Shown piece after piece: positions 37,128-45,592 of a stretch of 64,000 nucleotides of DNA. The translations under genes and the position numbers were made by a program. The notes under the pieces were generated by a model that was not told where the DNA came from, did no database searches, and saw only the letters and a program-made list of their open reading frames with translations. How positions within the stretch are numbered: the first letter of the stretch is position 1; each line of letters begins with the position of its first letter. This stretch comes from an uncultured Faecalibacterium sp. (GTDB lineage Bacteria; Bacillota; Clostridia; Oscillospirales; Ruminococcaceae): assembly GCA_937907025.1 (NCBI GenBank), contig CALESJ010000026.1:62001-126000 (forward strand). Direction: 5' to 3'.

Positions 37128-37750
37128 CAGCCCAGTACCTCCTCAAGTTTCTTGGCCGCGTCCAGGCTGATGATCATCTTCTCGGCGTTGACAACGTCGT
37201 AAGTGTTCACGCTGGTAGCGGTGGTGGTTTTAACGCCCGGGATGTTGGCAGCGCTCTTGACGAACTTGGCATCGACAACATCGTTGACGACCAGGTTCTT
37301 CTTACCGGCGCCGACAGCAGCCAGCATGGCAACCACGGTCTTGGTCTTGTACTCTTCAACGGCCATCTTGTCCACGACGATCATGTTGCCGTTGGCAGCC
37401 TTGTCGGACAGGGCGCTGAGCACAGCCAGACGCTTGACTTTCTTGTTGATGCGGTAGCTGTAATCACGCGGCTTGGGGCCCAGAGCAACACCGCCGTGGG
37501 TCCACTGCGGAGCGCGGATAGAGCCCTGGCGCGCATGGCCGGTGCCCTTCTGACGCCACGGCTTGCGGCCGCCGCCACGGACTTCCTTGCGGATCTTGGT
37601 GTTCTGGGTGCCCTGGCGCTGGTTGGCCAGGAAGTTGACGACCGCCTCATGGACGGCCTTTTCGTTCGGGGTGATCCCGAAGACGGCGTCGGAAAGCTCA
37701 ACGGTGGAAACTTTCTTGCCGTTCATATCGACGACATCAAATTTAGCCAT
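37127..37750 (-). CDS. rplD: 50S ribosomal protein L4
   Basis: 207 residues. The tunnel loop with GGGRKPWRQKGTGHARQGS and RAPQWTHGGVALGPKPRDYSY is intact. L4 represses the S10 operon through the leader in enterobacteria; whether it acts on the long leader here is unknown. Confidence 0.98.
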   Translation of the reverse strand: MAKFDVVDMNGKKVSTVELSDAVFGITPNEKAVHEAVVNFLANQRQGTQNTKIRKEVRGGGRKPWRQKGTGHARQGSIRAPQWTHGGVALGPKPRDYSYRINKKVKRLAVLSALSDKAANGNMIVVDKMAVEEYKTKTVVAMLAAVGAGKKNLVVNDVVDAKFVKSAANIPGVKTTTATSVNTYDVVNAEKMIISLDAAKKLEEVLG

Positions 37751-37764
37751 TGTGTTTTCCTCCC

Positions 37765-38397
37765 TTACGCTTTGACGCTGTCGTAGATGGTAACCACAGA
37801 GCCCTTCGGGCCGGGGATGGCGCCCTTGACAGCGATCAGATTGTTTTCAGCATCAACCTTGACGATGCTGAGGTTCTGCACGGTCACACGCACAGCGCCC
37901 ATATGGCCGGGCAGCTTCTTGCCCTTGAACACACGGGACGGGGTGGAAGTGGAGCCGTTGGAACCGGCATGGCGGCTGACAGGGCCGGTGCCGTGGCTTT
38001 CACGCAGACGGTGCTGGCCAAAGCGCTTGATAACGCCCTGGTAGCCCTTGCCCTTGGAAGTGCCCACCACGTCGACCTTGTCGCCGGCGGTGAAGACGTC
38101 AGCCTTCAGGATGTCGCCGACGTTCACGGCGGCGATGTCGTCGAAGCGGAACTCACGCAGAGTGCGCTTGGCGGCGACGTCGGCCTTATCGAAGTGGCCC
38201 TTGGCAGCCTTGTTGACTTTCTTGGCAGAAACTTCGCCGAAGCCAAGCTGGACAGCCTGGTAACCGTCGCTCTCGACGGTCTTCTTCTGCACGACGGTGC
38301 AGGGGCCGGCCTCGATCACGGTAACCGGGACAACCTTGCCGTTCTCGTCGAACAGCTGGGTCATACCCAGCTTCTTGCCGATGATACCTTTTTGCAT
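37765..38397 (-). CDS. rplC: 50S ribosomal protein L3
   Basis: 210 residues; [20 protein letters not shown] at the start and the loop [20 protein letters not shown] that reaches toward the peptidyl transferase centre are diagnostic. It follows rpsJ after an unusually long 174-base spacer. Confidence 0.98.
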   Translation of the reverse strand: MQKGIIGKKLGMTQLFDENGKVVPVTVIEAGPCTVVQKKTVESDGYQAVQLGFGEVSAKKVNKAAKGHFDKADVAAKRTLREFRFDDIAAVNVGDILKADVFTAGDKVDVVGTSKGKGYQGVIKRFGQHRLRESHGTGPVSRHAGSNGSTSTPSRVFKGKKLPGHMGAVRVTVQNLSIVKVDAENNLIAVKGAIPGPKGSVVTIYDSVKA

Positions 38398-38571
38398 TGT
38401 TTTTTCCTCCTAAAAAGGTTATTGGTTGGTGGGGCTTAACGGTGCCTCCATCAACATGACCTCTCCGCGGTCATTCATCTTGGTCTTGCTGCTTGCCTTG
38501 ACGCCGCGCTTTGCCGGCGGTCAACGTTCACGGCCGTTCGGACCGGCGTGAGAGCAGCGTATAAATAAGGT
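38398..38571 (-). other. 174-base spacer between rpsJ and rplC
   Basis: No gene larger than a peptide fits here. On the minus strand a 12-codon ORF (MLMEAPLSPTNQ) with GGAGAGG two bases before its ATG ends 21 bases ahead of the rplC start, and several GCCGG-type helices precede it. It could be a translational control element for rplC; evidence is limited to position. Confidence 0.35.
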
Positions 38572-38883
38572 TTACAGCTTGATTTCGATGTCGACGCCCG
38601 CGGGGAGCTGCAGGCTCATGAGAGCCTCGACCGTCTTGTTGGACGGCTTCAGAATGTCGATCAGACGCTTGTGGGTGCGGGTCTCGAACTGCTCACGGCT
38701 GTCCTTGTACTTGTGGACAGCACGCAGAATCGTGACGACTTCCTTGTCGGTGGGCAGGGGGATCGGGCCGGACACGCGGGCGCCGGTGCGCTTCGCGGTT
38801 TCGACGATCTTGGCTGCTGCCGCATCGATCAGGGATGCATCGTAGCTCTTCAAACGAATTCTGATTTTCTCCTTGACTGCCAT
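38572..38883 (-). CDS. rpsJ: 30S ribosomal protein S10
   Basis: 103 residues; [20 protein letters not shown] and [20 protein letters not shown] are canonical. S10 is also the NusE antitermination factor. It is the first gene of the 32-gene cluster, behind a ~340-base leader with its own promoter, and has AGGAGG 8 bases before the ATG. Confidence 0.98.
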   Translation of the reverse strand: MAVKEKIRIRLKSYDASLIDAAAAKIVETAKRTGARVSGPIPLPTDKEVVTILRAVHKYKDSREQFETRTHKRLIDILKPSNKTVEALMSLQLPAGVDIEIKL

Positions 38884-39114
38884 TACTTTCGCCTCCTAAT
38901 TTAGTGTTGCCTTAGGCGAGCCGATAAATTACACACGCTTCCGGGTGTTCAATCTCTTCGCATGACAAAATCCGGTGAACCGCTAGGCAGTTCTCCCGGA
39001 AAGAATCCTCGCAAAGCATGATGGACATTGGTCCGTGCCGCAGAATGCAGCGCCGTACGTATCCCTTCGCATCCGTAATTCTTTCGCCCGGTTCTAAGAT
39101 CGGACATACTCCGC

Positions 39115-39154
39115 GGAAAAACCCGCTTCTTTCTGTTGGGCACAGAAAGGGCGG
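39115..39154 (-). terminator. Attenuator-like terminator in the S10 leader
   Basis: On the minus strand CCGC-CC-TTTCTGT pairs with ACAGAAAG-AA-GCGG around a five-base loop and is followed by GTTTTTCC. It lies about 70 bases after the transcription start and well before rpsJ. Confidence 0.65.
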
Positions 39155-39184
39155 CAACCTCCCGCATCAACGCATATCGCCGGC

Positions 39185-39208
39185 TGTGATGAACGGATGT
39201 TCATCACA
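39185..39208 (-). repeat. Perfect inverted repeat at the start of the S10 leader
   Basis: TGTGATGAAC and its exact complement are separated by four bases. It begins about 15 bases after the predicted transcription start and could be a DNA operator or an RNA hairpin. Confidence 0.75.
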
Positions 39209-39229
39209 CACCGTTCGCAGCCATGGAGT

Positions 39230-39258
39230 AGTATATCACACGTTCCCGTGTGTTGCAA
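39230..39258 (-). promoter_or_regulatory. Promoter of the S10-spc-alpha cluster
   Basis: On the minus strand TTGCAA (39253-39258) and TATACT (39230-39235) are 17 bases apart. The spacer itself is an inverted repeat, CACACG-GGAA-CGTGTG. Confidence 0.85.
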
Positions 39259-39330
39259 GTGTTTTTTCGGCCATTTTACAAATTTTTTTGAAAAAAATCT
39301 GCGTTTTGCCGAAAGAAGAGGTCCATCCGG

Positions 39331-40314
39331 TCAGAACGGTGCCTCCGCCTGCGCCACACGCCAGCCATCGGCGGTGGGAACAAGATGTACAGGAGCATAA
39401 TACATCCTTCCCTGCCCTTCGTCAAGGGGGGTTCCCATATCATCGGTGGCACACAGACAGATTCCGGCAAAACGCAGGCTGCCGTCCGGCTGCACCTGGG
39501 GTTCGGTACAGGTCAGGCCGGACTGAGGAACGATGTGATCGAAGGCATACCCCTGAATCCACAGTTCATCGTCCGGGCCTTCCTTATAATAGGGGTCTGT
39601 CCCCTGCCCGTCCAGCATGGCAGACACCACTTCGGGGGTATAGACGCTTTCCAGCCAGGATTTTAACCCGGAGTAGGTATCAAAGCGCACACCGGAGGTC
39701 ACCTTGACATAGTCGGTATTGTCCGGCAAAGGTTCGGTGGTGAACCCCTGCCCGTTGGATTCCATCTGATAATAGCACAGCGCCAGCGCCCCGGCGGCGT
39801 CATCCGCCAGAGCATCGGGAAGCTGGTAGGTCCGGCTTTCATACGGTTCAGGCATGCCGGGCATGGTCACTGTGACCCGGCAGACTTCCGTCTGCGGAAC
39901 GGACCAGGCTTCAGACAGAAGCAGTTCCATACCACTGCTCTGCAGTTTTCCCTGGTCATCCTCGGTGACATACGGATTCAGTATGCGTAGGTCCTCGGCA
40001 GAAAATCCGGTTTTCTCCGCCACCTCTTCCCAAGTCATCCCCTGCCAGTTTCCTATATAATAGAGAGGCTGGCTCTGTTGCGGCAGCGGGCTGCCGTCAT
40101 ACAGGGTGGCAGGCTGTCCCCTTTCCACGGTTACCTGCTCCCGCCGCACCGCAGGGGCGGCCAGCTCCGGTGTGGTGGCTGGTTGGGCCGTTTCCGCCGT
40201 AATCACCGTAGCCGGTCCGTCAGCGGGTTCCGACGAAGAGGCACCGGTACAAGCTGTCAACAGAAGCATTGCCAAAGCAGCCGCCGTCGGGCAAATCCAC
40301 AAACTTCTTTTCAT
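39331..40314 (-). CDS. Lipoprotein with LysM-like segment (type 1, copy A)
   Basis: A 327-residue predicted lipoprotein: signal MKRSLWICPTAAALAMLLL and lipobox LTAC (Cys at about residue 22). A Ser/Thr/Pro/Ala linker leads to a LysM-like unit, WEEVAEKTGFSAEDLRILNP (about 102-121), and then a ~190-residue domain with FDTYSGLKSWLESVYTPEVV, which reminds me of IseA-type DL-endopeptidase inhibitors; this likeness is tentative. The end of the protein, VQPDGSLRFAGI...VHLVPTADGWRV, is shared with the type 1 copy at 42565-43629. The ATG has AAGGAG 7 bases upstream. It is the last of four lipoprotein genes on one strand and probably binds or senses the cell wall. Confidence 0.75.
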   Translation of the reverse strand: MKRSLWICPTAAALAMLLLTACTGASSSEPADGPATVITAETAQPATTPELAAPAVRREQVTVERGQPATLYDGSPLPQQSQPLYYIGNWQGMTWEEVAEKTGFSAEDLRILNPYVTEDDQGKLQSSGMELLLSEAWSVPQTEVCRVTVTMPGMPEPYESRTYQLPDALADDAAGALALCYYQMESNGQGFTTEPLPDNTDYVKVTSGVRFDTYSGLKSWLESVYTPEVVSAMLDGQGTDPYYKEGPDDELWIQGYAFDHIVPQSGLTCTEPQVQPDGSLRFAGICLCATDDMGTPLDEGQGRMYYAPVHLVPTADGWRVAQAEAPF

Positions 40315-40354
40315 GGTATTCTCCTTTGCTTCTTTCCGGCTTTTCTGGTACCGG

Positions 40355-40364
40355 GTCACGCTCC
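40355..40364 (-). repeat. GTCACGCTCC element, copy 1 of 3
   Basis: The 10-mer (GGAGCGTGAC on the coding strand) recurs at 41392-41401 and 42531-42540, each time 15-45 bases before a lipoprotein start. Here it also contains the stop codon of the preceding lipoprotein gene, which points to duplication of gene blocks rather than an operator. Confidence 0.6.
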
Positions 40365-41387
40365 GGGCAGTTCCGCCTGATGCCAGCCGTCCTCGGCTTT
40401 CACCCACAGAACCGTACCCTCCCAAGCTGTACCGGCGTACTCACACGGTACAACTTCGGTGCCGGTAGAATCCAGCAGTCCCCACTTTCCATCCCGGCAG
40501 ACGGCGGCATAACCGTTTCGCAGACAGGCAGCGTATTCCGGGGGATTACCCTCTCCCCCATCGTGCCAGACGGGCTCATAGACCGCTTCGGTGGCCAGAT
40601 TGCCGTCACGGTCCGTATACGCCCACTTGCCGTCAAACGAAACCGGGGCAAGAGCCTCCTGGAAAAACCAGCCTGCCTCGTCCGGTTCTTCCCCGGCTGC
40701 ATTGCGGGGCTGCAGCTGTTCCCCGGCCGCATTGACGTACATCCAGCCGCCTTCCGCCGGGCCCACATCATATTCATCCTGCATCCGGGCGGGATAGACA
40801 GGCAGCCAGTCCCCGAACGTGGACCAATCGCTTTCCTTTACCGGTTCGTTAAAGGAAGACCCGTCCAGGACACTGTACCGCCGGGCCTCCCGGGCATCCA
40901 GATCATAGTAGTACCATCCATAGAGTACCCCATGAGCCAGGCAGAGGGGTCTGCCGGTAGCTTGCCGTAAAGCGATGGCATCAGGATGTTCTTCGGTGGT
41001 GTAGGTCTGCAGGGCTTCGCAGATCCACTCATTTTTGTCGCAGATATCGACAGGCCTTTCATTGATGCAGGGCACCAGTTCCCGCCCGTCAGCAGTGATA
41101 AGCCCCCACAGGCCGTCCTTGCAAACGGTGTAGTATCCGGGTTCGGAACGCATGAGGGGATTGCCCCAGATCCCCACCGGCTGCATGGTATCCCACGAAT
41201 AGGCTTCTTCCGAAAGGTGCAGGGTCGGTTCCGCCGACGGCGCGGCAGAGGAAGGCGCGGTTTCTCCCGTTTCCGCCGGGACGGCAGGCGATGGCGTGGA
41301 GGATGTATCCGGTGGCGTAGCCGGGGATGTTGCGCATCCGGATAAAAGGGCCGGGGCAAAAAGCAGGCAAAACAGTTTGTTCCCCAT
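40356..41387 (-). CDS. WG-repeat lipoprotein (type 2, copy B)
   Basis: A 343-residue predicted lipoprotein with signal MGNKLFCLLFAPALL and lipobox LSGC, a Pro/Ser/Thr/Ala linker, then units of the WG (WG_beta_rep) kind: CKDGLWGLITADGRELVPC (about 89-107), DGKWAYTDRDGNLATEAVYE and CRDGKWGLLDSTGTEVVPCEY. Such repeats build beta-propeller-like or solenoid surfaces of unknown ligand. The last ~100 residues closely match the neighbouring copy C. The start is the ATG at 41387 with AGGAG 11 bases upstream; a GTG three codons earlier is too near the ribosome site. Its function is unknown. Confidence 0.8.
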   Translation of the reverse strand: MGNKLFCLLFAPALLSGCATSPATPPDTSSTPSPAVPAETGETAPSSAAPSAEPTLHLSEEAYSWDTMQPVGIWGNPLMRSEPGYYTVCKDGLWGLITADGRELVPCINERPVDICDKNEWICEALQTYTTEEHPDAIALRQATGRPLCLAHGVLYGWYYYDLDAREARRYSVLDGSSFNEPVKESDWSTFGDWLPVYPARMQDEYDVGPAEGGWMYVNAAGEQLQPRNAAGEEPDEAGWFFQEALAPVSFDGKWAYTDRDGNLATEAVYEPVWHDGGEGNPPEYAACLRNGYAAVCRDGKWGLLDSTGTEVVPCEYAGTAWEGTVLWVKAEDGWHQAELPGA

Positions 41388-41447
41388 GAAAGTCACGCTC
41401 CTTATTATAATAGGAAGGGCGTTCCGCCATCACAGTGGCTTTCCGGT

Positions 41448-42524
41448 TCAGGCCGGGAGTGCTTCCTGGTGCCAGCCGTCGTCCGACTTAACCCACAGTT
41501 TGGTGCCGTTCCAGGCAACGCCGGGGTGTTCGCAGGGGATGACCTCGGTGCCGGTGGCATCCAGCAGCCCCCATTTTCCATCCCGGCAGACGGCGGCATA
41601 GCCGTTTTGCAGGCAAGCGGCGTATTTGGGTGTGGTGGGTTCCTCCGGGTTGGCGTACTCTCCCTGGGCGCCCCAGGTAGCAGAATAGACTGCTTCGGTT
41701 TTCAGATTGCCGTTGCGGTCCACATAGGCCCAGCCGTCCCCGATCTGTACCGGTGCCAGCTCTTCCTGGAAGAACCAGCCGGCCTGGACAGCGCCGGGAA
41801 CGTAGAAAGCGGAACCATCTTGGCAGATATACCAGTACAAAGCCCCGGTATCATCCGGCACAGGGTCACCAGGGAACTTGGGGTCACCTTCCTCCCCTTC
41901 CTCGTGAGCAGAGTACACCGGCAGAATGCCGCCGTAGGACGCCCACAGCGTGTCATTCATCTCAGACACATCTCCTGGCGTTCCCATACGGTACCAGCGA
42001 AGGGCGCTCAGGTCCACAGCCGTGGTATCCCGCCCCGGGGAATCCAGGTCATAGAAAAATGTATCTCCCAAACCACCGTGACCAGGGCAGAGGGCGCCAT
42101 CCCCCGCTTCGGTAAGTTTGGCGGAAAGGGCATCGAAGTTCTCCCAGCTCATGGGCTGTTCCGGGAACCAAATCCAGTGGTCCTCCGCCCCGCAGCGGGA
42201 AATCGGGTCGGTGGACTGGCACGGCAGCACTTCAGTTCCATCGGAACGCATGAGGCCCCACAGACCATCCTGGGACATGGTGAAATAGTCCCAATTGGGA
42301 GTGGAGGGTGTGGCATCCAGCTCCTCGATGCTGCGGATTTCGTCATAGGGAAGACCGGGTTCTGCTGCCGGAGTGAGTTCCGGTGTTTCCGCGGCTGAGG
42401 CCGACGACGCGGCCGCCGGGGCTTCTTCTGCTGTTGCAGAAGAAGTGGAGGCAGACGCAGGGCCGGTGCAGGCGGTCAGCAGCAGGCCGGCAGCAATGGA
42501 CAAGTACAGAAGTTTGCAGCGCAT
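41448..42524 (-). CDS. WG-repeat lipoprotein (type 2, copy C)
   Basis: A 358-residue paralogue of copy B. The signal MRCKLLYLSIAAGLLLTAC ends in the lipobox LTAC. After a Ser/Ala/Thr linker come WG-type units: SQDGLWGLMRSDGTEVLPC, DGWAYVDRNGNLKTEAVYS and CRDGKWGLLDATGTEVIPCE. The C-terminal 100 residues are the part most like copy B, whereas the middle (about 130-230) has diverged. The unrelated upstream in-frame codons lack a ribosome site; AAGGAG lies 12 bases before the chosen ATG. The tandem pair B/C arose by local duplication. Confidence 0.8.
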   Translation of the reverse strand: MRCKLLYLSIAAGLLLTACTGPASASTSSATAEEAPAAASSASAAETPELTPAAEPGLPYDEIRSIEELDATPSTPNWDYFTMSQDGLWGLMRSDGTEVLPCQSTDPISRCGAEDHWIWFPEQPMSWENFDALSAKLTEAGDGALCPGHGGLGDTFFYDLDSPGRDTTAVDLSALRWYRMGTPGDVSEMNDTLWASYGGILPVYSAHEEGEEGDPKFPGDPVPDDTGALYWYICQDGSAFYVPGAVQAGWFFQEELAPVQIGDGWAYVDRNGNLKTEAVYSATWGAQGEYANPEEPTTPKYAACLQNGYAAVCRDGKWGLLDATGTEVIPCEHPGVAWNGTKLWVKSDDGWHQEALPA

Positions 42525-42564
42525 ACAGGGGTCACGCTCCTTTTCCTTATAATATAGCAATGTG

Positions 42565-43629
42565 TCAGGCAGGCAGACCCAGTTTATCCACCCGCCAGCC
42601 GGTTTCGGTAGGGATAAGTCGCACTTCGCTGATGCTGGCCGTATCGGGGGTATAGTCATAGCCCTCCACACACCAGCCCCGGAAGTCTTCTTTTTCGATG
42701 GTCAGGGAAAGCTGCCAGAACAGAATGCTGCCATCCGGCTGCAGTTCCGGCTGGGTATAGACGGTACCACAGTGGGCGATGTTTCCGCCTCGGTCGCTCA
42801 TGCAGAAAACGATGGCATCATCCGGGCCCTGGTAGTAGGTTCCAGGCTCCCACGAGCCATCCGCCGGCAGAAGTCCGCAGAGCATCTTCTCACACCGGTC
42901 CGCCGAAAAAATGTTTTCGAGATACTGTTCCAGATCGGTATAGCGAGTGTACAGAGCCCCTTCGGTGGAGATATAATACCCTTCCTCTTCCTGGTATTCG
43001 CCGGGGTCAATGCCGATGTGCATTCCGTAATGCTCATACATGAAATCATAGGCTGCCGCCATAGCAGCGGCCGCCTGTTCATCCAAAGCCGCCGGTACCG
43101 TGTAAGTGTTCACTGCCTCGGTGCGAGTAAAGGCCACCCAGGGCGTTTCGATGGTCACGTCCTGCATCTCGATTTGCGGCAGGACATAGGCATCATCCAG
43201 GCAGAGGTTATAATAGCCGCCGCTGTAATCGCTGATCTCCGGGTCTGGATTCATTGCCTGGAACGTTTTCCAAGGGATGTTATAGGCTTCGGCGGCTTCC
43301 TCCAGGGTGCCGGGCCAATACCAGATTTTCAGCCGGACCGTTTCCGGCCAGTTCACCTCCTCATACAAATCCAGTTTCCCCGGTGCATAGGAAAAACTCG
43401 GGGCATTCTCCGGCATATCGGCCAGCCAGACATCCAGGGAAACCGGTTCATAGGCAGGCACCGGTGTAGCCGTCGGGTCCGGCGTCGGCGTGGGGTTGGG
43501 TTCCGGGTTAGCGGTGGGTGTCGGTTCCGGGGTAGTAGTTGGTTCCGGCTGAGAGGCCGGACCGGCGCAGGCGGTCAGCACCAGCCCGGCGGCAAGGGTC
43601 AGGGACAGGCAGGCAAGGCGGGCACCCAT
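42565..43629 (-). CDS. Lipoprotein with Pro-Thr repeats (type 1, copy D)
   Basis: A 354-residue predicted lipoprotein. The signal MGARLACLSLTLAAGLVL ends in LTAC; the next ~40 residues are Pro/Thr/Glu repeats (TPEPTPTANPEPNPTPTPDP) that would span the wall. A LysM-like unit follows (TLEEAAEAYNIPWKTFQAMNP), then a long domain with YTDLEQYLENIFSADRCEKM, aligned with YSGLKSWLESVYTPEVVSAM of copy A. The ends ELQPDGSILF and VRLIPTETGWRVDKLGLPA also match copy A. It is the first gene of the four, with a TATACT -10 at 43695-43700 about 65 bases upstream. AGAGGAA lies 6 bases before the ATG. Function unknown. Confidence 0.75.
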   Translation of the reverse strand: MGARLACLSLTLAAGLVLTACAGPASQPEPTTTPEPTPTANPEPNPTPTPDPTATPVPAYEPVSLDVWLADMPENAPSFSYAPGKLDLYEEVNWPETVRLKIWYWPGTLEEAAEAYNIPWKTFQAMNPDPEISDYSGGYYNLCLDDAYVLPQIEMQDVTIETPWVAFTRTEAVNTYTVPAALDEQAAAAMAAAYDFMYEHYGMHIGIDPGEYQEEEGYYISTEGALYTRYTDLEQYLENIFSADRCEKMLCGLLPADGSWEPGTYYQGPDDAIVFCMSDRGGNIAHCGTVYTQPELQPDGSILFWQLSLTIEKEDFRGWCVEGYDYTPDTASISEVRLIPTETGWRVDKLGLPA

Positions 43630-43704
43630 GGGACATTCCTCTTTTCCCGGCTGCCCCGGACAAGGGCTCGGGACAGCCTTTGTTTCTTAGTTTCAGTATA
43701 ACAT

Positions 43705-43753
43705 AAAGCGCGTCCCCTGCCCACAAAAATTGGGCAAAGAACGCGCTTTTTTT
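43705..43753. terminator. Hairpin between rqcH and the lipoprotein genes
   Basis: AAAGCGCGT pairs with ACGCGCTTT and an inner GCCCA/TGGGC helix is possible. It closes the rqcH transcript on the minus strand; the -10 of the lipoprotein promoter lies four bases beyond it. Confidence 0.75.
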
Positions 43754-43783
43754 ACAGGTGTATCTCAGATGTATCCGAATACC

Positions 43784-45541
43784 TTATTTCTGCCGCAGCT
43801 GATCTTCCAAACCGGGGCGCGGCGTGACGTACACAGTGGTATAGACTTCATACAGCACCATGCCGGGCTTGGCGCCATTGGCTTTCCAGATGTTCTTCAC
43901 TTCAGTGGTATCCACCGGCACCTTGGCGCCGCCGTTCTGCCTGGAATGAAGCACCGCCAGCTCGGCTGCTTCCTGTTTGGTGGTGTCGGGGATGTCCTCG
44001 CCACGGCTCATGACCACTGCGTGGCTGCCGGGGGCTTTCTGCACATGGAACCACAGGTCCTTGCCCCGGGCCGTGTGCAGGGTGAGCTTGTCGTTCTGGA
44101 CGTTGTTGCGGCCCACCAGGATCTCGAAGCCATCGCTGGAGCGGTAGCGCAGGAAATCGGCAGGTTTCTGGCGCTTGTCCCGCTGCTTGAAATATTTCAG
44201 GTATCCCTGGCTCTTCAGTTCGGCCCGGATCTCATTGAGGGCCTGTTCTCCGGGGGCAGATTCCACCTCATACATGACAGTGGCCAGGTATTCGATTTCG
44301 GTTTCCCCTTCTGCCAGCAGTTTCTTGAGCATTTCACCGGCGGTCTGCTTCTTTTTATAGTCCTTGAAATATTTCTGGGCATTCTCGTTGGGGCCCAGAC
44401 GAGGGTCCAGCCGGATGGTCATGGGCTCGCCGGTGTAATAGTTTTCCACCGTCACTTCCCGGTCACCCTTATGGAACGCCCACTGGTTTGCCTGGAGCAG
44501 CTCCCCGCACAGGCGCAGGGTATCAGCTTTCTGGCTCTGGGCCTGTTCTTCCCGGCGGGCAGCTTGCTTGCGCACGGCACGCTCGTACATATTATGAACA
44601 GCCTTGTACAGTTCCCGACTCTTCTGGCGCAGGCGTTCGGCCCGGTCCTTGGTGGCATAGTAATCCTCCAGCATGATGCTGTAAGAAGGATATTCGGTCA
44701 GCTGCGCCTTGCTGCCGTACTGCTGCGGCGCAAAGAAGCTGAACTCCACCGGCTTGAGGGAGCCATCCCCCTGGGGCAGACGCACCGCCGTGGGGTGCCC
44801 GCCTGCTGCATGCTCCGCCTTGAGGCCATCCAGTGCGGCGCACAGTGCCTGCCGCTGTTCCTCATTCAGATCGCAGGCAGCCAGGGCGGTTTCCCCGCCA
44901 AAAGCACGCCAGGCAGCTTCCCGCAGGACCACCGGTCCCACACCGCCTACCGCCTTGCCCAGAGCCTGGGCCACAGGCAGATCGGTTTTGCAGGCAGCCT
45001 CCACAATGGCTGCCCCACTCACCGCCAGAAAGTCCGGCTTGTTGGGCTTGGGCGGCAGCGTGTAAGGCAAACCGGGGAGTAGCTGGCGGATCTCGCTGTC
45101 CTCAAAATCCACACGCTTGAGGGCATCCACGATTTTGCCGTCCCGGAACAGTACCAGGTTGGAATACCGCCCCATGAGCTCGGCGGCCAGGGTATTCACC
45201 ACCAGGTCGCCCATCTCGTTGGTGCAGCGAAAATCAAAGAAGACGATGCGGTCCCCCGGTTCCCGGCGCAGATCAATGAGGCGGCCGCCGGTCAGGTGTT
45301 TGCGCAGCAGCATGCAGAACCCCGGCGGGGTGAGCGGGTTTTCAAAGGTTTCCTGGGTCAGGCAGACGCGGGCAGACCCGCTGCGGGCCGACAGGAGCAG
45401 TCGATGGGTTTCGGTGCGGGTGCGCAGGGTGATGAGCACCTCATCCCGGGTAGGTTCAAAGATCTTGTCGATCTTGGAGTCCAGCAGCTTGCCGCGCAGT
45501 TCGGCAGCCACCAGATCCAGAGTCGCGGCATCCAGTGCCAT
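43784..45541 (-). CDS. rqcH: Ribosome quality-control protein RqcH (NFACT family)
   Basis: Binds stalled 50S subunits and recruits tRNA-Ala to add C-terminal alanine tails that mark the nascent chain for degradation. The 585-residue product has an NFACT-N domain, a middle helix-hairpin-helix/coiled-coil region (about 270-430, with ERLRQKSRELYKAVHNMYER) and an NFACT-R domain (EILVGRNNVQNDKLT at about 470). The Asp97-Arg98 pair known to be essential in the Bacillus protein is present at exactly these positions (EPGDRIVFF). Older annotations call it a fibronectin-binding protein. Confidence 0.95.
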   Translation of the reverse strand: MALDAATLDLVAAELRGKLLDSKIDKIFEPTRDEVLITLRTRTETHRLLLSARSGSARVCLTQETFENPLTPPGFCMLLRKHLTGGRLIDLRREPGDRIVFFDFRCTNEMGDLVVNTLAAELMGRYSNLVLFRDGKIVDALKRVDFEDSEIRQLLPGLPYTLPPKPNKPDFLAVSGAAIVEAACKTDLPVAQALGKAVGGVGPVVLREAAWRAFGGETALAACDLNEEQRQALCAALDGLKAEHAAGGHPTAVRLPQGDGSLKPVEFSFFAPQQYGSKAQLTEYPSYSIMLEDYYATKDRAERLRQKSRELYKAVHNMYERAVRKQAARREEQAQSQKADTLRLCGELLQANQWAFHKGDREVTVENYYTGEPMTIRLDPRLGPNENAQKYFKDYKKKQTAGEMLKKLLAEGETEIEYLATVMYEVESAPGEQALNEIRAELKSQGYLKYFKQRDKRQKPADFLRYRSSDGFEILVGRNNVQNDKLTLHTARGKDLWFHVQKAPGSHAVVMSRGEDIPDTTKQEAAELAVLHSRQNGGAKVPVDTTEVKNIWKANGAKPGMVLYEVYTTVYVTPRPGLEDQLRQK

Positions 45542-45592
45542 AGATTCTCCCCTCTTTCGGTGTGGTGTCCCCGGCGCCCCGGGGCATGAATT

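Larger units (their letters stand above)
38884..39223 (-). promoter_or_regulatory. Leader of the S10 operon (about 340 nt)
   Basis: From the predicted transcription start (about 39223) to the rpsJ ATG there is no established gene. It holds a perfect 10-bp hairpin (39185-39208), an attenuator-like hairpin with a T run (39115-39154) and then about 230 bases that contain an 81-codon open frame (38912-39157, TTG start, weak ribosome site). A leader this long before ribosomal genes suggests post-transcriptional control. Confidence 0.6.
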
